Shown: positions 48,409 through 58,405 of the stretch, one piece after another
Numbering within the stretch: the first letter of the stretch is position 1
Layout of the letters: the number at the start of each line of letters is the position of its first letter
Origin: Pseudomonas profundi
Lineage (GTDB): Bacteria; Pseudomonadota; Gammaproteobacteria; Pseudomonadales; Pseudomonadaceae
Assembly: GCF_008638305.1 (NCBI RefSeq)
Contig: NZ_VTPZ01000010.1
Span: forward strand, 1 to 64,000
Length of the DNA: 64,000 nt
Reading direction: 5' to 3'
The notes under the pieces: generated by a model
The model's database searches: none
Told to the model about the DNA's origin: nothing
The model's input: the letters and a program-made list of their open reading frames with translations, nothing else
Program-made: the position numbers and the translations under genes

Positions 48409-49890
48409 TTATTCAAACCAGGGCGCCCGGGCAGCCATAATCAGCGTGCCGGCACGGGCTTCGTCAATACCATCAATATCCAGCAGATCGTCGACCGATT
48501 GCTCAGCGAGGTCTTCCATGCTGATGATGCCTTTTGCTGCAAGCTGGAACGCCAGGGCCCGATCAACACCTTCCATATTCAGAAGGTCATCAGCGGGCTG
48601 GGCTTCTTCCAGCTTCTCTTCGCTGGCAATCGCCCTGGTCAGCAGCCGATCCTTGGCTCGTGCGCGCAGTTCATTGACGATATCCTCGTCAAAACCGTCG
48701 ATTTCCAGCATTTCTTCCATCGGGACGTAGGCAATCTCTTCAAGCGAAGTGAAGCCTTCTTCCACCAACATCTGAGCCAGCTCTTCGTCTACGTCCAGCT
48801 CTTCTATAAACCCGCGCAAAATATCGCCGGTCTCGGCTTCGCGCTTGGCGACGATGGCTTCTTCGGTCATCACATTCAGCGTCCAGCCGGTCAACTGACT
48901 GGCCAGGCGAACGTTCTGCCCGCTGCGACCGATGGCCTGCGCCAAATTGTCCTCGGCGACCGCAATATCGATGGTGTGGGTATCTTCGTCGAGGATGATC
49001 GACGCCACTTCTGCAGGTGCCATCGCATTGATGACGAACTGCGCCAGATTGTCGTCCCACAGAACGATGTCAACCCGCTCACCACCGAGTTCGCCGGACA
49101 CTGCCTGCACGCGCGAGCCGCGCATGCCGATACAGGCACCCTGCGGATCAATACGCTTGTCTTTCGAACGCACCGCAATCTTGGCGCGGGAGCCGGGATC
49201 ACGGGCGGCGCCCATCACCTCGATCAGCTCCTCGGAGATTTCAGGCACCTCAATACGGAACAGCTCGATAATCATCTCTGGCGCGCTACGTGACAGCACC
49301 AGTTGAGGGCCACGGTTCTCCGCACGGATCTCCTTGAGCAGGGCACGAATGCGGCTGCCGGTACGGAAGGTCTCACGCGGGATCATCTCTTCACGTGGCA
49401 GAACGGCCTCGGCATTGTTGCCCAGATCCACGATCACGCTGTCACGGGTAACCTTCTTGACTGTGCCGCTGATAATTTCGCCCAGGCGATCACGATAGGC
49501 ATCGACCACCTGCGCACGCTCGGCTTCGCGCACTTTCTGCACGATAACCTGCTTGGCGATCTGGGCCGCGATACGGCCAAATTCGACGGACTCGATCTTT
49601 TCTTCGATCATGTCGCCGATTTTCAGATCCGGATCACGCGCTTCGGCCTGATCAAGCGTCAGTTGCATGTCGGGTTCTTCGAAATCCTCATCAGCCACCA
49701 CAGTCCAGCGACGATAAGTGTCATAGCTGCCCGTTTGCCGATCAATCTGCACCCGTACATCTACTTCATCTTCGTAACGCTTCTTGGTTGCTGTGGCTAA
49801 TGCCAGTTCCAATGCTTCGAAAATCACATCGGGCGGTACGCCCTTTTCATTGGAAACGGATTCCACAACCAGCAGCACTTCTTTGCTCAT
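48409..49890 (-). CDS. nusA: Transcription termination/antitermination factor NusA
   Basis: Modulates pausing, termination and antitermination of RNA polymerase. The N-terminal domain begins [28 protein letters not shown]. The S1 domain includes [32 protein letters not shown]; two KH domains carry [22 protein letters not shown]. The C-terminal acidic repeat region carries two helix-hairpin-helix-like motifs ([37 protein letters not shown]). The length of 493 aa is normal. It is the second gene after the tRNA block. Confidence 0.97.
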   Translation of the reverse strand: MSKEVLLVVESVSNEKGVPPDVIFEALELALATATKKRYEDEVDVRVQIDRQTGSYDTYRRWTVVADEDFEEPDMQLTLDQAEARDPDLKIGDMIEEKIESVEFGRIAAQIAKQVIVQKVREAERAQVVDAYRDRLGEIISGTVKKVTRDSVIVDLGNNAEAVLPREEMIPRETFRTGSRIRALLKEIRAENRGPQLVLSRSAPEMIIELFRIEVPEISEELIEVMGAARDPGSRAKIAVRSKDKRIDPQGACIGMRGSRVQAVSGELGGERVDIVLWDDNLAQFVINAMAPAEVASIILDEDTHTIDIAVAEDNLAQAIGRSGQNVRLASQLTGWTLNVMTEEAIVAKREAETGDILRGFIEELDVDEELAQMLVEEGFTSLEEIAYVPMEEMLEIDGFDEDIVNELRARAKDRLLTRAIASEEKLEEAQPADDLLNMEGVDRALAFQLAAKGIISMEDLAEQSVDDLLDIDGIDEARAGTLIMAARAPWFE

Positions 49891-49942
49891 CGTATGCCTC
49901 GCCTAACGCCGTCCATTGGGGCCACTGGAGCCCGAAAAATGC

Positions 49943-50398
49943 TCAAAACCGCGGAATTATATTGCTCTTGTCGATAGAGTCGATGGGCAGCAGGTATTCG
50001 TGTTCCCCGACCTGAAGAATCACCTCATCGCCTTCAACACCGCGGATGACACCTTGAAAATTCCGCCGCCCTTCATACGGGACGCGCAATCTGAGTTTGG
50101 CCTGTTCACCAGTGTAAGCGGCAAACTGCTCCAGGGTGAACAGCGGCCGATCCATGCCAGGGGAGGACACCTCCAAGGTATAGTCCCCGGTGATGGGATC
50201 TTCAACGTCCAGTACGGCGCTTGCCTGCCGACTAACCTCTGCGCACGCTTCGACAGTAATCCCGTCCGGATGATCAATGTAAACGCGCAGGAGGGTGTGA
50301 CGGCCCTGAGACAAATACTCAATGCCCCAACAACGATAGCCTAACGCTTCGATAATCGGGACCAGAAGTATTTCCAACTCAGATACTTTGCCGGACAA
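49943..50398 (-). CDS. rimP: Ribosome maturation factor RimP
   Basis: Needed for 30S subunit assembly; 151 aa. The conserved [40 protein letters not shown] and YEGRRNFQG motifs are seen, ending [16 protein letters not shown]. The likely start is TTG at 50398 (MSGKVSEL), which matches the length and alignment of Pseudomonas RimP and has AAGGTGG upstream. GTG codons at 50404 and 50407 are alternatives. Its leader holds a terminator 27 bp upstream, suggesting read-through or attenuation between the tRNAs and rimP-nusA. Confidence 0.9.
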   Translation of the reverse strand: MSGKVSELEILLVPIIEALGYRCWGIEYLSQGRHTLLRVYIDHPDGITVEACAEVSRQASAVLDVEDPITGDYTLEVSSPGMDRPLFTLEQFAAYTGEQAKLRLRVPYEGRRNFQGVIRGVEGDEVILQVGEHEYLLPIDSIDKSNIIPRF

Positions 50399-50424
50399 AT
50401 TCACCACCTTTGCTTTGCATGAAT

Positions 50425-50447
50425 AAAAAATGGGCCTTTAAGCCCAT
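50425..50447 (-). terminator. Terminator in the rimP leader
   Basis: ATGGGC (minus, 50447-50442) pairs with GCCCAT (50435-50430) around TTAAAG, followed by six Us (50425-50430). It sits 27 bp upstream of the rimP start, so it can act only as an attenuator or be bypassed by a later promoter. Confidence 0.75.
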
Positions 50448-50488
50448 CCTGGTCGCTGGCCACTTCCGGGGAAGTCCAGACATCTAAC

Positions 50489-50509
50489 AAAAAGCCCCTG
50501 AAAAGGGGC
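50489..50509 (-). terminator. Terminator after tRNA-fMet
   Basis: GCCCCT and AGGGGC (50504-50509 and 50494-50499) form a 6 bp stem with a TTTC loop, followed by five Us (50489-50493). It lies 8 bp beyond the CCA end of the tRNA. Confidence 0.8.
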
Positions 50510-50516
50510 CTTTGAC

Positions 50517-50593
<77 letters not shown>

Positions 50594-50655
50594 TCGAATC
50601 TAGGGCATGAATTATACGCCCGGCCGCCCAACAAGACAACCGGCACGCACAGCCC

Positions 50656-50689
50656 GAAAACAAAGCAGGGCCTGCCAAAGCAGACCCTG
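50656..50689 (-). terminator. Terminator between the two tRNA genes
   Basis: A 10 bp stem (CAGGGTCTGC with GCAGGCCCTG, one G-T pair; 50680-50689 and 50666-50675) with a TTTG loop is followed by CTTTGTTTT. It lies 7 bp beyond the tRNA-Leu CCA end. Confidence 0.8.
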
Positions 50690-50695
50690 AGTGAT

Positions 50696-50780
50696 TGGTG
50701 CGGAAGATGGGACTCGAACCCATACACCCTAAGGCACTACCCCCTCAAGATAGCGTGTCTACCAATTCCACCACTTCCGC
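50696..50780 (-). tRNA. tRNA-Leu (GAG)
   Basis: An 85-nt class II tRNA with encoded CCA. The acceptor GCGGAAG pairs with CTTCCGC. The D-arm TGGAATTGGTAGACACG, the anticodon loop TTGAGGG (anticodon GAG) with one G-T pair in the stem, and the long variable arm are all present. It lies 12 bp after the secG stop, so secG and the tRNA are probably one transcript. Confidence 0.97.
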
Positions 50781-50792
50781 AAAACGTTAGGC

Positions 50793-51173
50793 TTACTCGA
50801 CGGCAGGTACATCATCCGTCGCAGCAGGAGCCTGAGGGGCCTGCTCTTCAAGAACAGGTATATCCTCGCTCAGAACCGGTGCAGCCGGCTCGGAGCGCAA
50901 CACCGGATCAGGCAAACCACTGTCGAGCGATCGTGCTGCATAATCGCTGGCATAGTAGGCCAGACCCAGAGAAGTCAGAAAGAATACAGCGGCCAGCGCG
51001 CCTGTCAAGCGACTTAGAAAGGTAGCTGAACCCTGGCTGCCAAACACAGTGCCGGAAGCGCCGGACCCGAAGGACGCGCCTGCATCAGCACCCTTGCCCT
51101 GCTGGATCAGTACCAGACCGACCAGAGCAATTGCAGCCACCAGGTGAATAACTATAACTACCGTCTCAATCAT
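50793..51173 (-). CDS. secG: Protein-export membrane protein SecG
   Basis: Auxiliary subunit of the SecYEG translocon. The first 75 residues hold two membrane segments ([22 protein letters not shown] and [24 protein letters not shown]) and the conserved [25 protein letters not shown]. The C-terminal 45 residues are a Pro/Ala/Glu-rich extension common in pseudomonads. Its start shares one base with the tpiA end, and tRNA-Leu follows directly. Confidence 0.95.
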   Translation of the reverse strand: MIETVVIVIHLVAAIALVGLVLIQQGKGADAGASFGSGASGTVFGSQGSATFLSRLTGALAAVFFLTSLGLAYYASDYAARSLDSGLPDPVLRSEPAAPVLSEDIPVLEEQAPQAPAATDDVPAVE

Positions 51174-51931
51174 TATGCTCGTCCCGCGGCACGCGCTATC
51201 GCACCAAATTCATCAGCATTGAGAGAGGCTCCACCAACCAGCCCCCCATCGATATCCGGCATCGCAAACAGCGCTTCGGCGTTATCCGCCTTGACACTAC
51301 CGCCGTAGACAATCTGGACACAGCGGGCCTGCTCATCATCGAGCATTGCCAGCCGGCCGCGGATCATCGAATGTACATCCTGAGCCTCTTCCGGCGAGGC
51401 CGTCAAACCCGTGCCTATGGCCCAGACCGGCTCGTAAGCCACTACACCCTGGGCGAGACCGCCAACCCCGAACGATTCAAGTACCACCTGCAACTGGCGT
51501 CCGACGACCTCTGCGGTTTCGCCAGCATCGCGCTGTTCACGCGTCTCGCCGACACAGAGAATTGGCCTCAGACCACACGCCAGCGCGGCTGCAAACTTCT
51601 TGCACACTACTTCGTCCGTCTCGCCGAACAGACTACGCCGCTCGGAGTGACCAACGATCACATATTCACATCCCGCATCACGTAACTGGGCCGGCGACAC
51701 TTCGCCGGTGAAAGCGCCAGGCTCGGCCTGGGTTGCAGATGTCTGTCCCGCAAGGCTAACGGACGAACCTTCAAGCGCTGCCCGACACTGCTGAAGATAA
51801 AGCGCGGGCGGAGCAATAACGAGATCAACCTCTTCAGGCCAATCCTGCTGATTCAACCCACCAAGCAAGGTCTCAACGGATTGCCGAGTACCGTGCATTT
51901 TCCAGTTTCCGGCGACCAGCGAACGACGCAT
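51173..51931 (-). CDS. tpiA: Triose-phosphate isomerase
   Basis: Interconverts dihydroxyacetone phosphate and glyceraldehyde 3-phosphate. Active-site residues: N and K in VAGNWKMHG (11-19), H in [12 protein letters not shown], catalytic glutamate in [12 protein letters not shown], and the phosphate-binding [11 protein letters not shown]. The length of 252 aa is normal. It lies between glmM and secG with short gaps, as usual in gammaproteobacteria. Confidence 0.97.
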   Translation of the reverse strand: MRRSLVAGNWKMHGTRQSVETLLGGLNQQDWPEEVDLVIAPPALYLQQCRAALEGSSVSLAGQTSATQAEPGAFTGEVSPAQLRDAGCEYVIVGHSERRSLFGETDEVVCKKFAAALACGLRPILCVGETREQRDAGETAEVVGRQLQVVLESFGVGGLAQGVVAYEPVWAIGTGLTASPEEAQDVHSMIRGRLAMLDDEQARCVQIVYGGSVKADNAEALFAMPDIDGGLVGGASLNADEFGAIARAAGRA

Positions 51932-52000
51932 GCCTAACCTCTCAGCTCAAGCGGGCGCCAATCTTACCCAAGATGCCCGGGCGAAACAACCGCATTCTGC

Positions 52001-53347
52001 TTACTTACCACTGAACAGTCTGCTGACCTGTTCAGCCAGAATACCGGCCTCGGCTTCCACCTGCTCAGCGTCCTGCCCCTCGACCATTACGCGGATTACC
52101 GGCTCGGTGCCAGAGAGCCGCAGAAGTACCCTGCCCGCCTCCCCCATACGCTGCTCCGCCTGGGTTATCCCGGCCTGCAGCTCAGGATGCTCAAGCGGCG
52201 AGACCGCCCCGCGCTGATAACGCACATTGATCAGTTTCTGCGGACACTTGTGCATGCCTTTGCGCGCCTCACTGAGCGTCGCGCCGGCGATCTGCAGAGC
52301 GCGCAACACCTGCAACGCGGCGATAATACCGTCGCCGGTTGAGGTGTGATGCAGGCATACCAGATGGCCTGAGGACTCACCACCGAGCGTCCAGTCGCGC
52401 TCGCGCAGCTCGGCCATCACGTAACGGTCACCCACCCTGGCCCGCACGAACGGCACATCCGCCTCTTTCAACGCCAACTCAAGCCCAAGATTGGTCATGA
52501 GTGTGCCGACCACTCCGCCGCGTAATATGCCGCGCTGCTGCATGTCACGTGCGATGATGAACAGCAGCTCATCTCCGTCCACCTCTTCGCCCAGCTCGTC
52601 GACCATCAACACCCGGTCACCATCACCATCGAAGGCAATACCCAGATGCGCGCCCGACTCGAGCACCGCCTCACGCAGCGCCGCCAGATCAGTTGAACCT
52701 ACGCCTGCATTGATATTCAGCCCGTCCGGCTGGGCACCGATAACCTTCACTTCCGCTCCCAGCTCACGGAATACGTTCGGAGCAACCTTGTAGGTGGCGC
52801 CGTGGGCGCAATCGATTACTAGCTTGAAATTCTTGAAACTGGTGCTGGTCGGAACACTGCTTTTGCAATACTCGATGTAACGGCCCGACGCGTCTTCGAC
52901 CCGAGCCACCTTACCCAGGCTAGCCGAGTCCACGACCTCCATCGGCGAATCAACCAGGCGCTCGATTTCGAGCTCCAGCTCGTCTGGCAACTTGCTGCCG
53001 GTAACCGAGAAGAACTTGATGCCATTGTCGAAGAAGGGATTGTGCGATGCGCTGATAACGATACCGGCATCAGCCTGGAAGGTTCGCGTCAGATAAGCGA
53101 TTGCCGGTGTCGGCATCGGCCCCAGTAGTTGAACCTGCGCACCGGCGGCTGACAAGCCCGCTTCGAGAGCCGATTCGAACATGTAACCTGAGATGCGCGT
53201 GTCCTTCCCAATCAGGACCCGGCACTGGCCCTGGCGTTTGAATGCCATACCCACCGCCCAGCCCAGCTTGAGCATGAATTCGGGTGTAATAGGATGACTG
53301 CCAACCCGACCGCGGATGCCATCGGTTCCAAAATAGCGTTTTTCCAT
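52001..53347 (-). CDS. glmM: Phosphoglucosamine mutase
   Basis: Converts glucosamine-6-phosphate to glucosamine-1-phosphate for peptidoglycan and LPS. The phosphoserine loop is [16 protein letters not shown], and the metal-binding loop [12 protein letters not shown] and sugar-binding GGESSGHL are present. The start at 53347 ([16 protein letters not shown]) has AAGGA nine bases upstream; a TTG at 53356 is adjacent to it and unlikely. Its length is 448 aa. It lies 69 bp upstream of tpiA and 38 bp after folP. Confidence 0.96.
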   Translation of the reverse strand: MEKRYFGTDGIRGRVGSHPITPEFMLKLGWAVGMAFKRQGQCRVLIGKDTRISGYMFESALEAGLSAAGAQVQLLGPMPTPAIAYLTRTFQADAGIVISASHNPFFDNGIKFFSVTGSKLPDELELEIERLVDSPMEVVDSASLGKVARVEDASGRYIEYCKSSVPTSTSFKNFKLVIDCAHGATYKVAPNVFRELGAEVKVIGAQPDGLNINAGVGSTDLAALREAVLESGAHLGIAFDGDGDRVLMVDELGEEVDGDELLFIIARDMQQRGILRGGVVGTLMTNLGLELALKEADVPFVRARVGDRYVMAELRERDWTLGGESSGHLVCLHHTSTGDGIIAALQVLRALQIAGATLSEARKGMHKCPQKLINVRYQRGAVSPLEHPELQAGITQAEQRMGEAGRVLLRLSGTEPVIRVMVEGQDAEQVEAEAGILAEQVSRLFSGK

Positions 53348-53385
53348 GTTGCGCAATCCTTCAAATCTGTCTTGTTCTGTTTGGG

Positions 53386-54234
53386 TCAGGCGGAGAGCAC
53401 CGCTTCGATCATGCGAACCGCGTCCACGGTTTCAGGTACATCGTGTACCCGGATGATGCGCGCGCCCTTGGTAACAGCGAGGACTGTCAGGGCGATACCA
53501 CCGAATAAACGCTGATCTACCGGCCGGTCAAGTGTCTGACCGATCATGCTTTTGCGCGACACGCCCACCAGCACAGGCAAGCCGGACGGCTGCAACGCAT
53601 CGAGTCGATTGAAAAGCTGAAGATTGTGCTCAAGCGATTTGCCGAAACCGAAACCCGGATCCAGCACCAAGCGCTGGCGCGGAATACCCGCCGCTTCACA
53701 GGCGGCGACTCGCTCGAGTAAAAACTGATTCACCTCGTCGAGGACCGACGCGTAGACCGGAGCCTGCTGCATGGAGACCGGCTCGCCCTGCATGTGCATG
53801 ATGCATACAGGCAACCCGGTCGCGCCGGCAGCTTCGAGCGCGCCAGGCCGGCACAGAGCGCGTATATCATTGATAAACCCCGCTCCCGCCCTGGCGGACT
53901 CGGTGAAAACCTCGGGCGTGCTGCTATCGACCGACACCACCGTATCGAAGCGTGCCTTGATCGCCTCGACCATTGGCACAACGCGCTCGACCTCCTGCGC
54001 AACGGACACCGGGGCCGCGCCGGGTCGGGTCGATTCACCACCCACATCGATCATTGTCGCGCCAGCGGCGAGCATTTTGTCTACGTGCGCCAACGCCGCG
54101 TCCATCCGCGTGAAACGGCCACCATCGGAGAACGAGTCGGGAGTGACATTGAGAATACCCATGATATGGGTACGGGAAAGATCAAGCTCCCGATCACCAC
54201 AAGGCAACCGGGAGCTGTTAGACAGGTTAGTCAT
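53386..54234 (-). CDS. folP: Dihydropteroate synthase
   Basis: Condenses p-aminobenzoate with the pterin pyrophosphate made by FolK; the target of sulfonamides. The motifs [47 protein letters not shown] and [15 protein letters not shown] are seen. The length of 282 aa is normal. It lies 7 bp downstream of ftsH and is probably translated in the same operon. Confidence 0.96.
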   Translation of the reverse strand: MTNLSNSSRLPCGDRELDLSRTHIMGILNVTPDSFSDGGRFTRMDAALAHVDKMLAAGATMIDVGGESTRPGAAPVSVAQEVERVVPMVEAIKARFDTVVSVDSSTPEVFTESARAGAGFINDIRALCRPGALEAAGATGLPVCIMHMQGEPVSMQQAPVYASVLDEVNQFLLERVAACEAAGIPRQRLVLDPGFGFGKSLEHNLQLFNRLDALQPSGLPVLVGVSRKSMIGQTLDRPVDQRLFGGIALTVLAVTKGARIIRVHDVPETVDAVRMIEAVLSA

Positions 54235-54241
54235 CGACGTT

Positions 54242-56191
54242 TCAGTGTTCGCCAGCAGGGCCGCCGATTATACCGCCATCTTTGGGCTTGTCGTCGCCTG
54301 TTGTCACATCCGTAGCGGGATCATCACCGACACTCGCCGAAGCACCTGGGCCCTGGCTATCATCGCCTTGCCAACCTTTGGGCTCGCGAGGAGGGTTGCC
54401 ACCCATGATGTCATTGATCTGCTCGGCATCGATGGTTTCGTATTTCATCAACGCCTCGGCCATCATGTCCAGCTTATGGCGATTATCCTCAAGCAACTGG
54501 CGCGCAGTGCCGTAGCATTCATCAATAATCCGGCGCACTTCTTCATCGATCAGCTTGGCTGTCTCACCGGATACGCCGGCAGACTGACCACCACCCATAC
54601 GGCCGAGATAACCTTCGTTCTCGTCTTCGCCGTACATCAGCGGCCCCAGCTTCTCCGACAGACCCCACTTTGTCACCATGTTCTTGGCTAATTGCGTAGC
54701 GCGCATGATGTCGTTGGACGCACCCGTCGTTACGCCCTCGAATCCGAGGGTCATTTCCTCGGCAATACGGCCACCAAACAACGAACAGATCTGACTGATC
54801 AGAGCGCGCTTGGACAGGCTGTAACGATCCTCTTCCGGCAGAAACATGGTCACACCGAGCGCTCGGCCACGCGGAATGATCGAGACCTTGTAGACAGGAT
54901 CATGCTCGGGGACCAGTCGCCCGACGATGGCATGTCCGGACTCATGATAGGCGGTGTTGAGCTTTTCCTTGTCAGACATGACCATGGATTTGCGCTCTGC
55001 GCCCATCATGATCTTGTCTTTGGCCATCTCGAACTCTTTCATTTCCACCAGGCGCTTACCGGCCCGCGCAGCAAACAGCGAAGCCTCGTTCACCAGGTTG
55101 GCAAGGTCAGCACCGGAGAAGCCTGGCGTGCCACGCGCGATATTGGTCGGCGCCACATCGTCACCCAGCGGCACTTTGCGCATGTGGACCTTGAGGATTT
55201 GCTCGCGGCCGCGGATGTCTGGCAAGCCAACGACAACCTGGCGATCGAAGCGGCCCGGACGCAGCAGTGCGGGGTCAAGGACGTCCGGACGGTTAGTGGC
55301 CGCCACAACGATAATACCGTCGTTTGGCTCGAAACCGTCCATTTCCACCAATAGCTGGTTCAGGGTTTGCTCACGCTCATCGTGACCACCACCCATACCG
55401 CCGCCACGGTGACGGCCGACAGCGTCGATCTCGTCGATAAAGATGATGCAGGGGGCGTGCTTCTTCGCCTGCTCGAACATATCGCGCACGCGGCTTGCAC
55501 CGACGCCGACAAACATCTCGACAAAATCCGAACCGGAGATAGTAAAGAACGGCACCTTTGCTTCGCCTGCAACTGCCTTGGCCAGCAATGTCTTACCGGT
55601 ACCCGGCTGCCCTACCATCAACACGCCGCGGGGAATATGCCCGCCCAGACGCTGGAACTTGCCCGGATCACGGAGAAACTCGACCAGCTCGCTGACTTCT
55701 TCCTTGGCTTCGTCGCAGCCCGCAACATCCGCAAAGGTGGTCTTTACCTGATCTTCGGTCAGCATTCGCGCCTTGCTCTTGCCGAAGCTCATCGGACCGC
55801 CACGCCCCCCTGCCCCGCCCTGCATCTGGCGCATGAAAAACATGAAGATGGCGATGATGATCAGAATCGGGAAGCTGGCTATCAACAACTGGGTCCAGAT
55901 GCTCTGCTGCTCCGGCTGCTTGCCCTCGATGATGACGTCATTCTCGAGCAGATCACCAATCAGCCCGCTGTCCTGTATCGCCGGGCGAATCGTGGTGAAG
56001 GTAGTGCCGTCGCGGCGACGCCCTTCAATCTCGTAGCCGTCAACAGTCACGCGTTCAACCTGACGATCTTCGACCATCTCGAGGAACTGGGTGTAATTGA
56101 GGGTATTGGTTTCGGTGGGAGTACTGAAATTGTTCATCACCGTCACCAGGACCGCGGCAATGATCAACCATAAGATGAGGTTTTTCGCCAT
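54242..56191 (-). CDS. ftsH: ATP-dependent zinc metalloprotease FtsH
   Basis: Membrane AAA+ protease that degrades misfolded membrane proteins and LpxC. Two membrane segments (about 3-22 and 100-118) flank a periplasmic domain. The AAA domain has Walker A GQPGTGKT (usually GPPGTGKT), and the second region of homology ends [18 protein letters not shown]. The zinc site is HESGH (usual form HEAGH). The ATG at 56191 matches the E. coli start MAKNLIL; a TTG at 56200 would add three residues and is also possible. Its length is 649 aa. It precedes folP by 7 bp. Confidence 0.95.
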   Translation of the reverse strand: MAKNLILWLIIAAVLVTVMNNFSTPTETNTLNYTQFLEMVEDRQVERVTVDGYEIEGRRRDGTTFTTIRPAIQDSGLIGDLLENDVIIEGKQPEQQSIWTQLLIASFPILIIIAIFMFFMRQMQGGAGGRGGPMSFGKSKARMLTEDQVKTTFADVAGCDEAKEEVSELVEFLRDPGKFQRLGGHIPRGVLMVGQPGTGKTLLAKAVAGEAKVPFFTISGSDFVEMFVGVGASRVRDMFEQAKKHAPCIIFIDEIDAVGRHRGGGMGGGHDEREQTLNQLLVEMDGFEPNDGIIVVAATNRPDVLDPALLRPGRFDRQVVVGLPDIRGREQILKVHMRKVPLGDDVAPTNIARGTPGFSGADLANLVNEASLFAARAGKRLVEMKEFEMAKDKIMMGAERKSMVMSDKEKLNTAYHESGHAIVGRLVPEHDPVYKVSIIPRGRALGVTMFLPEEDRYSLSKRALISQICSLFGGRIAEEMTLGFEGVTTGASNDIMRATQLAKNMVTKWGLSEKLGPLMYGEDENEGYLGRMGGGQSAGVSGETAKLIDEEVRRIIDECYGTARQLLEDNRHKLDMMAEALMKYETIDAEQINDIMGGNPPREPKGWQGDDSQGPGASASVGDDPATDVTTGDDKPKDGGIIGGPAGEH

Positions 56192-56326
56192 ATCGTTCAA
56201 ATCGCTACCCTCTTGCCCCGCCGCGACAGCGACCAGGCCTGACTGAAATCTTTATATATGTACTACCTTACACCAGTTTCTGGCGTGACGGCAGACGCGG
56301 CAATGTTACGCGCTATGTCGCCGCAC

Positions 56327-56956
56327 TCACGCTTGCGGACCTTTGTATCCCTTGGCCAGCAGGTAGGTTTCGCGGGACCGGTCTCTGGATGCCCCTGGCT
56401 TACGGGTGACCAGCTTGTCAAACTGACCTCTCATTTGCCGGAAGTACTCATCAAAACCTTCCCCATGGAACACTTTAACCAGAAAATTGCCACCGGGACG
56501 CAGAACCTGCGCCGCCATATCCAGCGCAAGCTCGCACAGATACATGGCCCTTGGCTGATCCACTTCAGGCGTACCACTCATATTGGGGGCCATGTCGGAA
56601 ATAACAAGATCTACCTGCTGATCGCCGATCGCCTGCAGGATCGCCTCGAATACCGCATCCTCGGTGAAATCGCCTTCAATGAAGGTTACATCCGCAATGC
56701 TGTCCATGGGCAGGATATCCGAGGCGATGATCCGCCCCTTGTCGCCAATCAGACGACTGGCAACCTGACACCAGCCCCCCGGCGCCGCACCCAGATCCAG
56801 AACGGTGATACCAGGCTTGAGCAGCCGGTCCTTTTCCTGGATTTCCAGCAATTTATAGCTGGCACGTGAACGATAGCCGTCCTTTTGCGCCTTCTTGACA
56901 TAGGGGTCGTCGAAATGTTCTTTCAGCCAGCCTTTGCTGGTTTTGGATCGAGCCAC
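56327..56956 (-). CDS. rlmE: 23S rRNA 2'-O-ribose methyltransferase (U2552)
   Basis: FtsJ/RrmJ-type SAM methyltransferase of 209 aa. The N-terminal [40 protein letters not shown] is typical. The SAM motif [17 protein letters not shown] follows, and the conserved K-D-K-E residues lie in [22 protein letters not shown] and RETYLLAKG. It is divergent from yhbY, a pairing conserved in gammaproteobacteria, but a MITE-like element sits between them. Confidence 0.95.
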   Translation of the reverse strand: MARSKTSKGWLKEHFDDPYVKKAQKDGYRSRASYKLLEIQEKDRLLKPGITVLDLGAAPGGWCQVASRLIGDKGRIIASDILPMDSIADVTFIEGDFTEDAVFEAILQAIGDQQVDLVISDMAPNMSGTPEVDQPRAMYLCELALDMAAQVLRPGGNFLVKVFHGEGFDEYFRQMRGQFDKLVTRKPGASRDRSRETYLLAKGYKGPQA

Positions 56957-57008
56957 GGAATACCTCGTGCAGCGAATGTCGCCGCCAGTTAAACTAACCT
57001 GTCTATCG

Positions 57009-57150
57009 AGGAGCCTCTGAAGAACGTAGCGAGCGAAGGTCAGGCAAGGCGAAATCCGACGAAAGAGCGCAGTTTACGTGTTGTAAATGAGCATCTTGAG
57101 CAGGACTTCAACGCCGCATGGCCGAGCGCAGTAGTTATTCAGAGGCTCCT
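57009..57150. mobile_element. MITE-like palindromic element (about 142 bp)
   Basis: Terminal inverted repeats match over 16 of 17 bases: AGGAGCCTCTGAAGAAC (57009-57025) and, on the other strand from 57150, AGGAGCCTCTGAATAAC. The element has no coding frame. The interior includes GCGAGCGAAGGTCAGGCAAGGCG and GCGCAGTTTACG-type strings that recur in many Pseudomonas genomes as a dispersed repeat (recalled, not searched). No clear target-site duplication was found. It occupies most of the rlmE-yhbY divergent region. Confidence 0.8.
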
Positions 57151-57183
57151 ACATTCAATGAACCTGGAACGCATACAGATATT

Positions 57184-57498
57184 ATGGCGCTTAGCTCCGA
57201 ACAGAAAAAAGCCTACAAACGTATTGGTCACCATCTCAAGCCGATCGTAATGATCAGCGAAAACGGCCTCAGCGAAGGCGTGATGGCCGAACTTGATCGT
57301 GCACTCACTGATCACGAACTCATCAAGATTCGCCTCAGTGTTGCCGATCGCGACAGCAAGCAGGCGCTGATTGAAGAATTATGCAAAAACAGCGGCGCGG
57401 AACTGGTGCAGGTTATTGGCAAGATGGCAATTCTGCTGCGCAAGGCTAAAAAGCCCAACGCTCAACTATCCAATCTTGTGCGCTACAAGAACATGTGA
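57184..57498 (+). CDS. yhbY: Ribosome assembly RNA-binding protein YhbY
   Basis: A 104-residue CRS1/YhbY (CRM)-domain protein that binds RNA and the 50S precursor. The start at 57184 (MALSSEQKKAYKRIGHHLKPIVMISENGLS) is the family start; the frame beginning at 57118 reads through the MITE and is rejected. Only 33 bp separate the MITE end from the start codon, so its promoter must lie inside or beyond the element. A GxxG-like GLSEGVMAELDRALTDHELIKI is seen. Confidence 0.93.
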   Translation: MALSSEQKKAYKRIGHHLKPIVMISENGLSEGVMAELDRALTDHELIKIRLSVADRDSKQALIEELCKNSGAELVQVIGKMAILLRKAKKPNAQLSNLVRYKNM

Positions 57499-57509
57499 CC
57501 GCGTCACAG

Positions 57510-57932
57510 CTAACGTCCGGCTTCATCCGGACGTGGCTGTAGAATCAGAATCAGCCCCGCAAAAGCCACAACCAAATAGCACAACAGCTCGATGTAGACC
57601 GCTGCTGTAAAGGATCTCGCGCTGAAGAAGATTGCAGACGCCGCCAGCACCAGCATCAACAACTGGCCACGTAAATCTTTCCACCAGCCCACACCTGTCG
57701 CCGACCAGACAATGACCAGCTGAAGCACCGCGCAGACGGCAGCAAAAGCCACCATCAACGGCCGCATAAAGCTACCAATCTCTTCGGTCAGCATCGGAGC
57801 GAGACCGAAGCTTTCCAACGCGGGCAACAGGACGAAATGCAGCATCCAGATGCCGCCCACCCACAGCGTCACGGTCAGCTGCCAGGCAACCCGACCGCTA
57901 CGCATGGCTGGCACGGCGGCCGATCCGCTCAC
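57510..57932 (-). CDS. DUF4149 membrane protein
   Basis: A 140-residue integral membrane protein with about four hydrophobic segments. The DUF4149 hallmark [18 protein letters not shown] near residue 26 and the C-terminal [25 protein letters not shown] are seen. Function unknown. The GTG at 57932 overlaps the greA stop (GTGA), suggesting coupling; an ATG at 57905 is possible. Its place after greA is shared with Pseudomonas relatives. Confidence 0.8.
   Translation of the reverse strand: MSGSAAVPAMRSGRVAWQLTVTLWVGGIWMLHFVLLPALESFGLAPMLTEEIGSFMRPLMVAFAAVCAVLQLVIVWSATGVGWWKDLRGQLLMLVLAASAIFFSARSFTAAVYIELLCYLVVAFAGLILILQPRPDEAGR
57513..57534. terminator. Hairpin shared by convergent yhbY and DUF4149 genes
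   Basis: A perfect 8 bp inverted repeat, ACGTCCGG (57513-57520) with CCGGACGT (57527-57534), with outer CAGC/GCTG arms, lies 14 bp past the yhbY stop and inside the 3' end of the DUF4149 gene. It may terminate both transcripts. Confidence 0.5.
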
Positions 57933-58402
57933 AGATGCCGCACCTCTACCACTTCATACTCAACCACACCGCCAGGTGTCTTGACCGCAACGATGTCGCC
58001 CTCTTCCTTACCGATCAGTGCACGAGCAATCGGCGAACTGACCGAGATCTTGCGCGTCTTGATGTCCGCCTCGTCCTCACCGACGATCTGATAGACCATC
58101 GCCTCATCCGTATCGACATTGGCAATCTCGACCGTGGTGCCGAAAATCACCTTCCCCGAATGCGGGATAGTCGTGGGATCGATGATCTGGGCGTTGGACA
58201 ACCGGCCTTCTATATCGCGGATACGCGCCTCAACCATACCTTGCTGCTCCCGCGCAGCATGGTATTCAGCATTCTCTTTCAGATCGCCCAGCTCCCGCGC
58301 TTCGGCAATCGCCTGGGTTATCTGCGGACGCATGGTGTTCTTGAGATGCTTCAACTCTGCTTCGAGCGCTTCTGCGCCCTGCTTGGTCATCGGGTATTTC
58401 AT
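57929..58402 (-). CDS. greA: Transcription elongation factor GreA
   Basis: Rescues backtracked RNA polymerase by stimulating transcript cleavage. The N-terminal coiled coil runs [46 protein letters not shown] with the acidic tip residues. The C-terminal FKBP-like domain ends [15 protein letters not shown]. The length of 157 aa is normal. It lies 3 bp after carB, consistent with the carA-carB-greA operon. Confidence 0.96.
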   Translation of the reverse strand: MKYPMTKQGAEALEAELKHLKNTMRPQITQAIAEARELGDLKENAEYHAAREQQGMVEARIRDIEGRLSNAQIIDPTTIPHSGKVIFGTTVEIANVDTDEAMVYQIVGEDEADIKTRKISVSSPIARALIGKEEGDIVAVKTPGGVVEYEVVEVRHL

Positions 58403-58405
58403 GAA

